Of a stretch of 64,000 nucleotides of DNA, positions 34,570 to 44,268 are shown piece after piece. Both the position numbers and the translations under genes were made by a program. Within the stretch, counting starts at the first letter, position 1, and every line of letters starts with the position of its first letter. Source of the stretch: Pseudomonas asplenii (lineage in GTDB: Bacteria > Pseudomonadota > Gammaproteobacteria > Pseudomonadales > Pseudomonadaceae); contig NZ_JSYZ01000030.1 of assembly GCF_001293465.1 (NCBI RefSeq), positions 62,001-126,000 of the forward strand. Direction: 5' to 3'. The notes below the pieces were generated by a model that saw only the letters and a list, made by a program, of their open reading frames with translations, was not told the DNA's origin and searched no databases.

Positions 34570-36252
34570 TCAGTCGGCCAGGGCGATCGGACCGATCTCG
34601 GCGAACACATCGCCCGGGCCCGGGTTCTCGGCATGGGTGCGGCCACCGAAGTGGTTCATGATGCCCCATACCGCGTTGAGCGAGGTCTGTACCGCGCCCT
34701 CGACCCAGGCCGGTGTCCACGACACGTCGTCACCGGCGATGAAGATGCCGCGTTGTTCGGCGGGCATGTCGGCCTGCATGAAGTGCGCGTACATCCGCTG
34801 GTTGTAGCGGTAATGGCCGGGCAGCGCACCCTTGAAGGCGCCGAGGAAATGCGGGTCGGCCTCCCAGGACACGGTGATCGGGTCGCCGATGATGCGTGCG
34901 GCGATGTCCACTTTCGGGTAGATCTTCTTCAGGGCGTCCAGGGCCAGCTTGACCCGCTTGTCGATGGGCTGCGGCAGCATCTTCAGCGCGTCGCTCATCC
35001 ACGAGTAGGACAGGCAGATCACCCCCGGCTTGTCGTCGCCGTTGTCGAACAGGTAGGTACCGCGGGTCAGGCGGTCGGTGAGGGTCATGCTCATCAGGTC
35101 GCGGCCGGTTTCCGGGTCCTTGTCCTTCCAGAACGGCCGGTCGACCATGACGAAGGTCTTCGACGACTGCATGTAGCGCGTGCGGTCCAGGGCCATCCAC
35201 ATCTTCTGCGAGAACAGCGATTCCTCACACTCGATCTGGGTGGTCAGCAGCCAGCTCTGGCAGGTGGTGAGCACGGCGGCGTAATGGCGGGTGTCGCCCC
35301 AGTTGTCGGTCACCGCGAAGCGGCCATCGGCGGCGCGGGCAATGCGTTTCACCCCGGTGCGCGGCGCGCCGTGGTGCAGGGAACTCAAGCTGGTGCCGGC
35401 CGGCCAGTGCGCGCAGCGCTCCGGGACATGCCGCCAGATGCCCAGCGGCACCTGCTCGACGCCGCCGACCACCAGGTGCTGGTGGTCATCGCAGTTGGTC
35501 ATGACCACGCGGAAGATTTCCAGCATCGAGTTGGGGAAGTCCGAGTCCCAGCCGCCGGTGCCGAAACCGACCTGGCCGAACACCTCGCGGTGGTGGAAAG
35601 ACAGCTTGGCGAAGGCTTTCGAGGTGGCGACGAAGTCATAGAAAGTGCGGTCGTCCCACAGGGGCACCAGGGTGTTCCACAGCTCCTTCAGGCGTGGCAC
35701 ATCGCGGTCGCGGATGGCCTGCTGGATATCGCCGAAGCGCGCACCGTCCTCCAGGGCATCGGCCCAGGCGTCGGCGACTTCCTGGAACAGCGCCGGCAGG
35801 TCGGCGAGTTTTTCCGCGTAGTGGGTCTGCCCTTCGAGGTCGATCACCGTGCTGCCGGAGGCCGGGGTCAGCGGGTTGGGGAAGGGTTTGGTTTCCAGGC
35901 CGAGCTTGTCGACATAGTGATAGAACGCGGTGGACGATACCGGGAAACGCATGCCGCCCAACTCGGCGATGATGCCCTTGGCGCCTTCGAACTCCTGGGA
36001 GCGCAGGCGGCCGCCCATCTTCGAGGCTTCGTACACCACCGGCTTGAGGCCGAGCTTCATCAGTTCATAGGCGGCCACCAGGCCAGCGATACCGGCACCG
36101 ACGATGGCCACTTCGGCGCCATGGTTCTCCACCGGAATCGTGCCCAGCCCGGCCGGATGCTCGATCCAGTCATCGAAGGCGAAAGGAAAGTCCGGGCCGA
36201 AAATGGTGACCGGTTTTTTACCGTCGGCTGGGTGGCGATTCTTCTTGTTCAT
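34570..36252 (-). CDS. davB: L-lysine 2-monooxygenase DavB (flavin amine oxidase family)
   Basis: The 560-residue FAD enzyme has a dinucleotide-binding motif VAIVGAGIAGLVAAYELMKLG (about 48-68) and GGRLRS after it. It resembles tryptophan 2-monooxygenase and older annotation used that name, but with adjacent davA and an Lrp regulator the P. putida lysine 2-monooxygenase is the better match. It converts lysine to 5-aminovaleramide with oxygen. Loss of lysine specificity cannot be judged here. Confidence 0.9.
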   Translation of the reverse strand: MNKKNRHPADGKKPVTIFGPDFPFAFDDWIEHPAGLGTIPVENHGAEVAIVGAGIAGLVAAYELMKLGLKPVVYEASKMGGRLRSQEFEGAKGIIAELGGMRFPVSSTAFYHYVDKLGLETKPFPNPLTPASGSTVIDLEGQTHYAEKLADLPALFQEVADAWADALEDGARFGDIQQAIRDRDVPRLKELWNTLVPLWDDRTFYDFVATSKAFAKLSFHHREVFGQVGFGTGGWDSDFPNSMLEIFRVVMTNCDDHQHLVVGGVEQVPLGIWRHVPERCAHWPAGTSLSSLHHGAPRTGVKRIARAADGRFAVTDNWGDTRHYAAVLTTCQSWLLTTQIECEESLFSQKMWMALDRTRYMQSSKTFVMVDRPFWKDKDPETGRDLMSMTLTDRLTRGTYLFDNGDDKPGVICLSYSWMSDALKMLPQPIDKRVKLALDALKKIYPKVDIAARIIGDPITVSWEADPHFLGAFKGALPGHYRYNQRMYAHFMQADMPAEQRGIFIAGDDVSWTPAWVEGAVQTSLNAVWGIMNHFGGRTHAENPGPGDVFAEIGPIALAD

Positions 36253-36432
36253 GGCGGACCTTGCTGGCGACTCCTGCCGGAAACGTTACCCGGTAGAAGT
36301 GTAGTTAGGAAAAGACTGGCGCCATTGTAGGGAGCGGGGAGTACGTAAATAAGACGCAGAGTGTCGTCGTTTTGTTGATCGGTGATGCTTTATGACGAAG
36401 GTGGTGGGCATTTTGCAGCAATGCGTTGATCT

Positions 36433-36516
36433 TTTCGCGGGCAAGCCCGCTCCTACGGGTTTGGCGGCGTACTCAAGGCTTTGGTCCTTTGTGGGAAGGG
36501 GCTTGCCCGCGAAAGC
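36433..36516. repeat. REP pair (inverted)
   Basis: TTCGCGGGCAAGCCCGCTCC on the left and GGGAAGGGGCTTGCCCGCGAA on the right. It separates davB from the AsnC-type regulator gene and may isolate their transcripts. Confidence 0.8.
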
Positions 36517-36536
36517 GCTCTTGTGGAAACGCCTGG

Positions 36537-36995
36537 TCAGACCGGCTGTCCCCGATCCACCTTGCTGCTGAGGATGATCGAAGTCGTGGTTTTCTCCACA
36601 CCCTCGACGCTGCCGATCTGGTCGAGCAACTGGTCCAGTTGCTCTGGCGAATCACTGCGCAGCCAGGCCACGTAGTCGAACTCCCCACTCACCGCACAGA
36701 GTTGCTGGATCTGTGCCATGGCACTGAGCCTGCGCACCACATCCTTGCCGGAGCGCGGCTGTACCGTGATCCCGACATAGGCCTGCAGCCCGCCATCCAC
36801 TACCCGCTGACCGAGACGCACACCATAACCGGTGATCACCTTGGCCTTCTCCAGGCGCGCCAGCCTCGAGGTCACGGTTGTGCGGGCGATGCCCAATTGC
36901 CGGGCGAGCATGGCCACGCTTTCGCGCGCGTTGATCTGCAAGGCGGCGATCAGTTGGCGATCGATTTCGTCGAGGGGGATGCGGCTGTCAGGCAA
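36537..36995 (-). CDS. Lrp/AsnC-family regulator beside davBA
   Basis: A 152-residue protein with an N-terminal HTH (about 5-60, LDEIDRQLIAALQINARES and LGIARTTVTSRLARLE) and a C-terminal RAM ligand-binding domain (AYVGITVQPRSGKDVVRRL). The start is TTG at 36995 with GGAG seven bases upstream; longer frames run into the neighbouring gene. It lies upstream of and in the same direction as davBA, and probably senses lysine or a product, by position and family. Confidence 0.88.
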   Translation of the reverse strand: MPDSRIPLDEIDRQLIAALQINARESVAMLARQLGIARTTVTSRLARLEKAKVITGYGVRLGQRVVDGGLQAYVGITVQPRSGKDVVRRLSAMAQIQQLCAVSGEFDYVAWLRSDSPEQLDQLLDQIGSVEGVEKTTTSIILSSKVDRGQPV

Positions 36996-37026
36996 GGTGC
37001 TACTCCGTCGGAGAGGTGTGCTCACA

Positions 37027-38178
37027 TTATTGATCCACTTGATCCACCCAATGCAGGCCGGGGATCTGATAGCGGGTACTGCGGCCACCGCCCGGAAGGC
37101 GGATCAGGCAGCCTTTTTCCAGCAAGTCGGCCAGATGCCGAGTCGCCGTGGCCTTACTGACCTTGGCGACCGCCTGATATTGCGCAGCGCTGATTCCGTG
37201 CACGAACCCTTTCTCGCCGCCATCGAGCAAGCTATTCAGCACCTTCAACTGTTCGGTCGAGAGCTGATACTGACGATGCTGTTGCCAATACCTGGCCTTG
37301 ATCAGTACCCGATCGATCCGCTGCTGGGCGTGTTCCAGGCTACGCAGCAAGGTTTGTAGAAACCACTGCAACCAGGCGGTGATATCCAGCAAGCCTTTCT
37401 GGCTGCTTTCAAGTATCTGGTAATAACCCTTGCGATCTTCGAGGATGCTGGCGGACATCGCATAAAAACGGATAGCTTGCTGCTCAGCCTGCGCCAGGGC
37501 CAGGTCGGTGAGGCTACGGGTCAAGCGACCGTTGCCATCATCGAACGGATGCAGTGTTACAAACCAGAAGTGGGCGATGGCGGCACGCAGGAGTGGATGC
37601 AGTGTGTTATCCGTTTGGCTGGTATTGAACCAGTGGATAAAGGTTGCCAACTCCTGATCGAGTCCGCTACGGGGGGGCACCTCGAAGTGCACGACTGGCC
37701 GATCAAGGCGTCCGGAGACAACCTGCATGGGCTCGTCACCTCGCAACTTTCCCACACTGATACGTGCTGCCAGAGGGCCTTCGTCAACAGGAAAAAGCAA
37801 GGTATGCCAATGCAGCAGGCGCTCCAGGCTCAATGGCTGTGTGTGATGCTGGATCGCATCCAGAAGCAACTCGGCCAGACCTTCGCTGCGCGGGCTGACC
37901 TGATGATCAGCAGCCAACCCCAGGCGCCTCGCCAGCGAGGAGCGCACCGAGCCGACATTCAATTGCTCACCTTCGATGGCCGAGGAGGTGATGATGTTTT
38001 GCAGCAGGGCATCCAGTTCGTTCTGTGCGTTGCTTTCTGCGTCGATAGCGCGAGCCATGCCGAGCAGGCGTCCTTGGGCCTCACTGCATCTCAGCAGGCA
38101 GGGAGCCAGAGTGTCGGCCTGCCAGGTGAAGTTGGGCCAGTCTGGCTGCTGCCAGATCCAGTAGGGAAGGTCGGTCAT
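37027..38178 (-). CDS. Fic family protein (probable AMPylase) with C-terminal wHTH
   Basis: The 383-residue protein has the Fic motif HPFDDGNGRLTR at 210-221 with catalytic His210. An N-terminal inhibitory helix motif SSAIEG at 65-70 fits (S/T)xxxE(G/N), the self-inhibited class. A winged HTH-like C-terminal part (about 310-375, ISAAQYQAVAKVSKATATRH) suggests DNA binding. Such proteins transfer AMP to a target Tyr/Ser/Thr and may repress their own gene. Codon use looks less GC-rich than the neighbours, and it lies beside a tRNA, so it is probably an accessory gene. Confidence 0.9.
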   Translation of the reverse strand: MTDLPYWIWQQPDWPNFTWQADTLAPCLLRCSEAQGRLLGMARAIDAESNAQNELDALLQNIITSSAIEGEQLNVGSVRSSLARRLGLAADHQVSPRSEGLAELLLDAIQHHTQPLSLERLLHWHTLLFPVDEGPLAARISVGKLRGDEPMQVVSGRLDRPVVHFEVPPRSGLDQELATFIHWFNTSQTDNTLHPLLRAAIAHFWFVTLHPFDDGNGRLTRSLTDLALAQAEQQAIRFYAMSASILEDRKGYYQILESSQKGLLDITAWLQWFLQTLLRSLEHAQQRIDRVLIKARYWQQHRQYQLSTEQLKVLNSLLDGGEKGFVHGISAAQYQAVAKVSKATATRHLADLLEKGCLIRLPGGGRSTRYQIPGLHWVDQVDQ

Positions 38179-38197
38179 TGGCGCCTCGGCAAACGCG

Positions 38198-38226
38198 TGA
38201 GCCGAATAAGAGGGCTATTCGGCTCA
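38198..38226. promoter_or_regulatory. Palindromic operator 1 before fic
   Basis: TGAGCCGAATA (38198-38208) and TATTCGGCTCA (38216-38226) are perfect 11-base arms across 7 bases, lying 20 bases before the fic start. The likely ligand is the Fic protein's own wHTH. Confidence 0.65.
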
Positions 38227-38231
38227 TTTCG

Positions 38232-38260
38232 TGAGCCGATTGTGCGAGTTATTCGGCTCA
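38232..38260. promoter_or_regulatory. Palindromic operator 2 before fic
   Basis: TGAGCCGA (38232-38239) and TCGGCTCA (38253-38260) form a second palindrome with the same 29-base length as operator 1 and a 34-base offset. The inner bases are degraded on the left side. This is a tandem pair. Confidence 0.55.
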
Positions 38261-38372
38261 GCGTCCAGTTCTGCAAGAGGGCCTGTCTCTACTGAACTAC
38301 CAGCACAGACGGACTGGTCATGGCCGCTTCGAGATAGGGATATTAGCCGACAACATAAAGGCCAGAAACGCA

Positions 38373-38395
38373 AAAGCCGCGCAACGCGCGGCTTT
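38373..38395 (-). terminator. Terminator after tRNA-Ile2
   Basis: On the minus strand AAAGCCGCGC, a 3-base loop, GCGCGGCTTT then TTGCG, directly downstream of the tRNA 3' end. Confidence 0.85.
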
Positions 38396-38400
38396 GAAGG

Positions 38401-38477
38401 TGGTGGGCCCACACGGACTCGAACCGTGGACCAAAGGATTATGAGTCCTCTGCTCTAACCGACTGAGCTATAGGCCC
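38401..38477 (-). tRNA. tRNA-Ile2 (CAU anticodon, lysidine-modified)
   Basis: The minus strand folds as a complete 77-base tRNA with encoded CCA: acceptor GGGCCTA with TGGGCCC, D stem GCTC/GAGC, anticodon loop CTCATAA (anticodon CAT), T arm CACGG/CCGTG with GGTTCGAGTCC. The C4-G69 and C5-G68 acceptor pairs are the TilS recognition feature, favouring tRNA-Ile2 over elongator tRNA-Met. Confidence 0.9.
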
Positions 38478-38492
38478 TCAGTTGGCCGCGAA

Positions 38493-41400
38493 TTATAACG
38501 ACGGTTTCTCTCCTGTGCCATCCGAAAACTCCGAAAGCGTCATGTGAAGAAAGGTCGCGGCAAATTCGTCGGCGGACAGCGGCAGGCTGACGATGTAGCC
38601 CTGGATCTGTTCGCACCCTTCGGCCGCGAGGAATGCCTGCTGCGCCAGGTTTTCCACGCCCTCGGCGATGATCGTGAACTGCATGCTGCGGCCCAGGGCG
38701 ATGATGGCACGGACGATCGCGGCGTCGTGGGGGTCGTCCGGCAGGCCGCGGACGAATGACTGGTCGATCTTGAGGATGTCCAGCGGCAGGCGCTTGAGGT
38801 AGCTCAGCGAGGAGTAGCCGGTGCCGAAGTCGTCGATGGCCAGTTGCACGCCCAGGCGCTTGAGCTGGTGCAGGACATCCAGGGCCTCTTCGGTCTGGCT
38901 CATGATGAAGTTTTCGGTGATTTCCAGTTGCAGGCAGCCGGGGCGCAGGTGGTGGCTCTTGAGCAGTTGTTCGATGCGTGCCAGCAGGTTCGGCTGGCGC
39001 AATTGTGCGCCGGCGAGGTTGACCGACAGTGGGCCGAACTCGCCGTAGCGCAAGGTCCAGCGTTGCATCTGGCGGCAGGCGCGCTCCAGGACCCAGTCAC
39101 CGATCTGCAGAATCATGCCGTTGTCTTCCGCCAGCGGAATGAAGTGCTCGGGTGGCACGTCGCCGTAGGTCGGGTTGTGCCAGCGGATCAGCGCTTCGGC
39201 ACCGACCAGTGCACCATCGTCGAGGCTGATCTTGGGCTGGTAGTAGAGCACCAGTTCCTGGCGTTCGATGGCGCGGCGCAACTCGTGTTCCAGCGCGACC
39301 CGTTCGCTGGCCTGGGCGGTGAGGTCGCGGGTGTAGCTTTCGACCCGGTTGCGGCCCTTGGCCTTGGAGCGGTACATCGCCGCGTCGGCGTTCTTGATCA
39401 GGGTGGCGACATCGGTGCCGTCGCCGGGGTAGAGGCTGGTGCCGATACTGGCGCTGATGAAGAACTCGTGTTCGCCGGCCTGGAACGGCGCGCTGAAGCA
39501 GCCCAGCAGCTTGTTGGCCAGGTGCTCGGCGTCGCTGGGCTGGTGCAGGCCGGGCAGCAGGATGATGAACTCGTCACCACCCAGGCGGGCCACGGTGTCG
39601 ATATCCCGCAGTTGCTCCTTCAGGCGCTGGGCGATGCCCTTGAGCAGCAGGTCGCCGACCGGGTGGCCGAGGCTGTCGTTGATATGCTTGAAACGATCCA
39701 GGTCGAGGAACAGCACCGCGCCCTGGCCGCCATTTTCCTGCTGGCTGTTCAGCGCCGCCTGCAAGCGGCTTTCGAACAGGGTGCGGTTGGGCAGGCCGGT
39801 CAGCGGGTCGTGGTGGGCCTGGTAGTCGAGCCGCGCCTGGGCGTGCTTGATACTGGAGATGTCGGCGAACACGGCGACGAAGTGGGTGATGACCTGGTCG
39901 CGGTTGCGCACGGCGCTGATGGTCAGCCAGCTGGGATAGAGTTCGCCATTCTTGCGCCGGTTGTAGATCTCGCCCTGCCAGTGGCCGTCGGCGCTCAACT
40001 GGTGCCACATGGCGGCGTAGAAGGCGCTGTCGTGCTGGCCCGAGGCGAGCAGGCGCGGGGTGTTGCCCAGGGCCTCGGTTTCGCTGTAGCCGGTGATTTC
40101 GCTGAAGGCGCGATTGACCGCGCTGATGTGCTGCCGGGTGTCGGTGATCAGGACGCCTTCGGCGGTGCTTTCGAAGACCGTGGCGGCCTGCTGCAGCTTC
40201 TCCTGCATCAGGTGGCGTTCGGTGATGTCCCGGGCGATGGTCAGCATGCAGTCTTCGCCGCCGATCGGCAGGGGGCGGCTGGAGACTTCGCAGAGGCGGA
40301 TCTGCCCGTCGCTGCGGCGGATATGGCAATTGAAGTCGCGGACGAAGCCATCGCGTTGCAGCAGTTCGAGCATGTGCTTGCGCTCGTTGAGGTTGACCCA
40401 CAGGCCCAGATCCATGGCCGAGTGGTCCAGCGAGCTGGCGCTGTTGTAGCCGGTGAGGCGGGTGAAGCCTTCGTTGATTTCCAGCAGCATGCCGTCGCGC
40501 TGGCGGCTCAGCAGCATGCCGTCCGGAGAGGCGTGGAAGGCCTTGGCGAATTTTTCCTCGGAGGTCTGCAGTTGCTCCCGGGTTTCCTTGAGCTGGCTGA
40601 TGTCGCGCACCACGACCACCAGCGCGGGGGTGGTGTCGAGTTCGAAAACCTCGGCGGAAATCAGCCCGGTGAACAGCTGGCCGTTGCTGCGGCGAAAGGG
40701 CATTTCCAGGTTGCGGAGGCTGCCACCCTGCAGGCGCTGGAGGAGGCCGGGACCGACCCCCTCGATGCCCCAGATGTTGAGTTCGGTGGCGCTCCGCCCC
40801 AGGACCTGCGCGGCGCGCAGGCCGATCTGTTCCTCGAAGGCTTCGTTGACCTCCAGCAGGCAGCCGTCCGATAGCCGGGCGATCACCAGGATGTCGGGGC
40901 ACTGCTGGAATACCGAGGCGAATTTCTGCTCCGACAGGCGCAGCGCCTCCTCGGTGTGCTTGGTTTCGCTGATGTCGATCATCAAGCCACGGATGACCAG
41001 ATCATCACCCTCTCCGATCAGGCTGACGATGTCGCGCACCCACAGGGTCCGGCCGTCGGCGGTGATCACCCGATAATCGAGGCTGTGGTCGAGGCCGGCC
41101 AGGACCTGGTGATCGAAGAAGGCGTGGGCGCGGGTGAGGTCGGCAGGGTGGGTGATGCTGCGCCAGAAGCCCGGTACCAGCCAGTGGGCCAGCGGATAGC
41201 CAAGCAGGGCTTCGGCGTGCGGCGAGACATAGGTATAGGTGTAATCCTCCATCCGTGCTTCCCAGGCAATCGCCGACAGGCTCTCCACCAGGCCGCGGTA
41301 GTGGTACTCGCTGCTGCGCAGTTCCTGTTCGAGGGCCACCCGCCGGGAGATCTCCGAGCTCAGGCGCCGGTTGACGCGGATCACCACGGCGAGCACGGTG

Positions 41401-42236
41401 ACCAGCAGTAGGACGCCCGGCAAGCCGTAGCTGAGGATATCGACCCAGTACGAGGGGCCGCTCATGACGTTGCCGACCCAGTGTTTCTGGATGGCGTCGA
41501 CTTCGGCGGGGCTCATGTCGGCCATGACCTTGTCGAGAATGCCCACCAGGATCTTCTGCTCCTGCGGCACACCCATGGCCAGTTGGTAGCGGTAGGGCGT
41601 TTCGCCGCTGACATACAGGCCGTCGAGCTTGAGTTGGCGCAGGCTCCAGACGGTGGAGGCGAGATCGCCGACCACGGCATCGACCTCGTCGGTGGCCAGG
41701 GCCTGGAGGGTCGAGCTGACGTTGGGCAGGGCGACCAGGTTCAGGTCCGGATGATGGGTGCGCAACAGCTCGTGGGGGGCGTAGCTTTCGACCACGGCGA
41801 TCTTCAGGCCATACAGTTCCTGCAGGTTGCGCGGCTTGGCACCGCCCTCATGGGCGAGGATGACGATCGGAAAGTCCAGGTATGGGCGGGTGAAGGCCAG
41901 GTAGGCCCGACGTTCCGGCGTGGACATCACGCCGGGCAGCAGGTCGAGCTTGCCATCGCGTGCCTGTTGCAGCACCGCTGCCCAGCTCATTGGCTCGGCG
42001 GGTGTGAGCCTGATGCCCAGGCGTTTTTCCACCAGTGCCATGTAGTCGGCGGACAGTCCCTGATGGCGCCCGTCCTCATCGCGAAACTCGAACGGCGGCC
42101 AGGCGCTATCGATGCCCAGGCGAAGCTCCGGATGGGCCGCGAGCCAGCTACGTTCCTCATCGGTGAGACTCAACGCGCCAGCCGTTGCGGTCCAGGCGAG
42201 CAGCGACAGCAGTAGCAGGGCTGGCAGTCTGGGCAT
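38493..42236 (-). CDS. Periplasmic-sensor PAS-GGDEF-EAL cyclic di-GMP protein
   Basis: A 1247-residue protein: signal peptide (1-20), bacterial extracellular solute-binding family 3 sensor (about 35-255, LRLGIDSAWPPFEFRDEDG), a membrane helix (about 268-288), about four PAS/PAC units (300-805), GGDEF (about 810-975) and EAL (about 990-1235). GGDEF has the intact signature ARLGGDEFIILL and inhibitory site RDID five residues before it. EAL has GAEALIRWHNP and DDFGTGYSSLSYLKRLPLDI. Both activities are possible; which dominates cannot be told. It likely couples a periplasmic amino-acid-type ligand to cyclic di-GMP. It lies downstream of the rpoD terminator. Confidence 0.93.
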   Translation of the reverse strand: MPRLPALLLLSLLAWTATAGALSLTDEERSWLAAHPELRLGIDSAWPPFEFRDEDGRHQGLSADYMALVEKRLGIRLTPAEPMSWAAVLQQARDGKLDLLPGVMSTPERRAYLAFTRPYLDFPIVILAHEGGAKPRNLQELYGLKIAVVESYAPHELLRTHHPDLNLVALPNVSSTLQALATDEVDAVVGDLASTVWSLRQLKLDGLYVSGETPYRYQLAMGVPQEQKILVGILDKVMADMSPAEVDAIQKHWVGNVMSGPSYWVDILSYGLPGVLLLVTVLAVVIRVNRRLSSEISRRVALEQELRSSEYHYRGLVESLSAIAWEARMEDYTYTYVSPHAEALLGYPLAHWLVPGFWRSITHPADLTRAHAFFDHQVLAGLDHSLDYRVITADGRTLWVRDIVSLIGEGDDLVIRGLMIDISETKHTEEALRLSEQKFASVFQQCPDILVIARLSDGCLLEVNEAFEEQIGLRAAQVLGRSATELNIWGIEGVGPGLLQRLQGGSLRNLEMPFRRSNGQLFTGLISAEVFELDTTPALVVVVRDISQLKETREQLQTSEEKFAKAFHASPDGMLLSRQRDGMLLEINEGFTRLTGYNSASSLDHSAMDLGLWVNLNERKHMLELLQRDGFVRDFNCHIRRSDGQIRLCEVSSRPLPIGGEDCMLTIARDITERHLMQEKLQQAATVFESTAEGVLITDTRQHISAVNRAFSEITGYSETEALGNTPRLLASGQHDSAFYAAMWHQLSADGHWQGEIYNRRKNGELYPSWLTISAVRNRDQVITHFVAVFADISSIKHAQARLDYQAHHDPLTGLPNRTLFESRLQAALNSQQENGGQGAVLFLDLDRFKHINDSLGHPVGDLLLKGIAQRLKEQLRDIDTVARLGGDEFIILLPGLHQPSDAEHLANKLLGCFSAPFQAGEHEFFISASIGTSLYPGDGTDVATLIKNADAAMYRSKAKGRNRVESYTRDLTAQASERVALEHELRRAIERQELVLYYQPKISLDDGALVGAEALIRWHNPTYGDVPPEHFIPLAEDNGMILQIGDWVLERACRQMQRWTLRYGEFGPLSVNLAGAQLRQPNLLARIEQLLKSHHLRPGCLQLEITENFIMSQTEEALDVLHQLKRLGVQLAIDDFGTGYSSLSYLKRLPLDILKIDQSFVRGLPDDPHDAAIVRAIIALGRSMQFTIIAEGVENLAQQAFLAAEGCEQIQGYIVSLPLSADEFAATFLHMTLSEFSDGTGEKPSL

Positions 42237-42319
42237 AACGGTCTCGTTATGGCACGGGGATTGTTTCGAGTGTAGACGGGCTGTGGGGGAGGAGAGGCTT
42301 TTGTACCCTGCTGAAAAGC

Positions 42320-42345
42320 AAAACCCCCGGCGGGCCGGGGGTTTT
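42320..42345 (-). terminator. Terminator of rpoD
   Basis: AAAACCCCCGG and CCGGGGGTTTT arms with a 4-base loop, T-rich on the transcribed strand. It lies directly after rpoD and ends the rpsU-dnaG-rpoD operon. Confidence 0.9.
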
Positions 42346-42350
42346 GTCCA

Positions 42351-44201
<1,851 letters not shown>

Positions 44202-44268
44202 AACACCCTATCCACTGAAGGTCTTGGCGGGCAAAAAACAAGCCGAGGATTATACCTGAGCTATGACC

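Noticed and set aside
34570..36252. Tryptophan 2-monooxygenase (indole-acetic acid route)
   Set aside because: The family resemblance is real, but the neighbours (amidase and Lrp-type regulator) match the lysine davBA locus better.
38401..38477. Elongator tRNA-Met
   Set aside because: The anticodon is CAU in both, but the C4-G69 and C5-G68 pairs favour the TilS-modified tRNA-Ile2.
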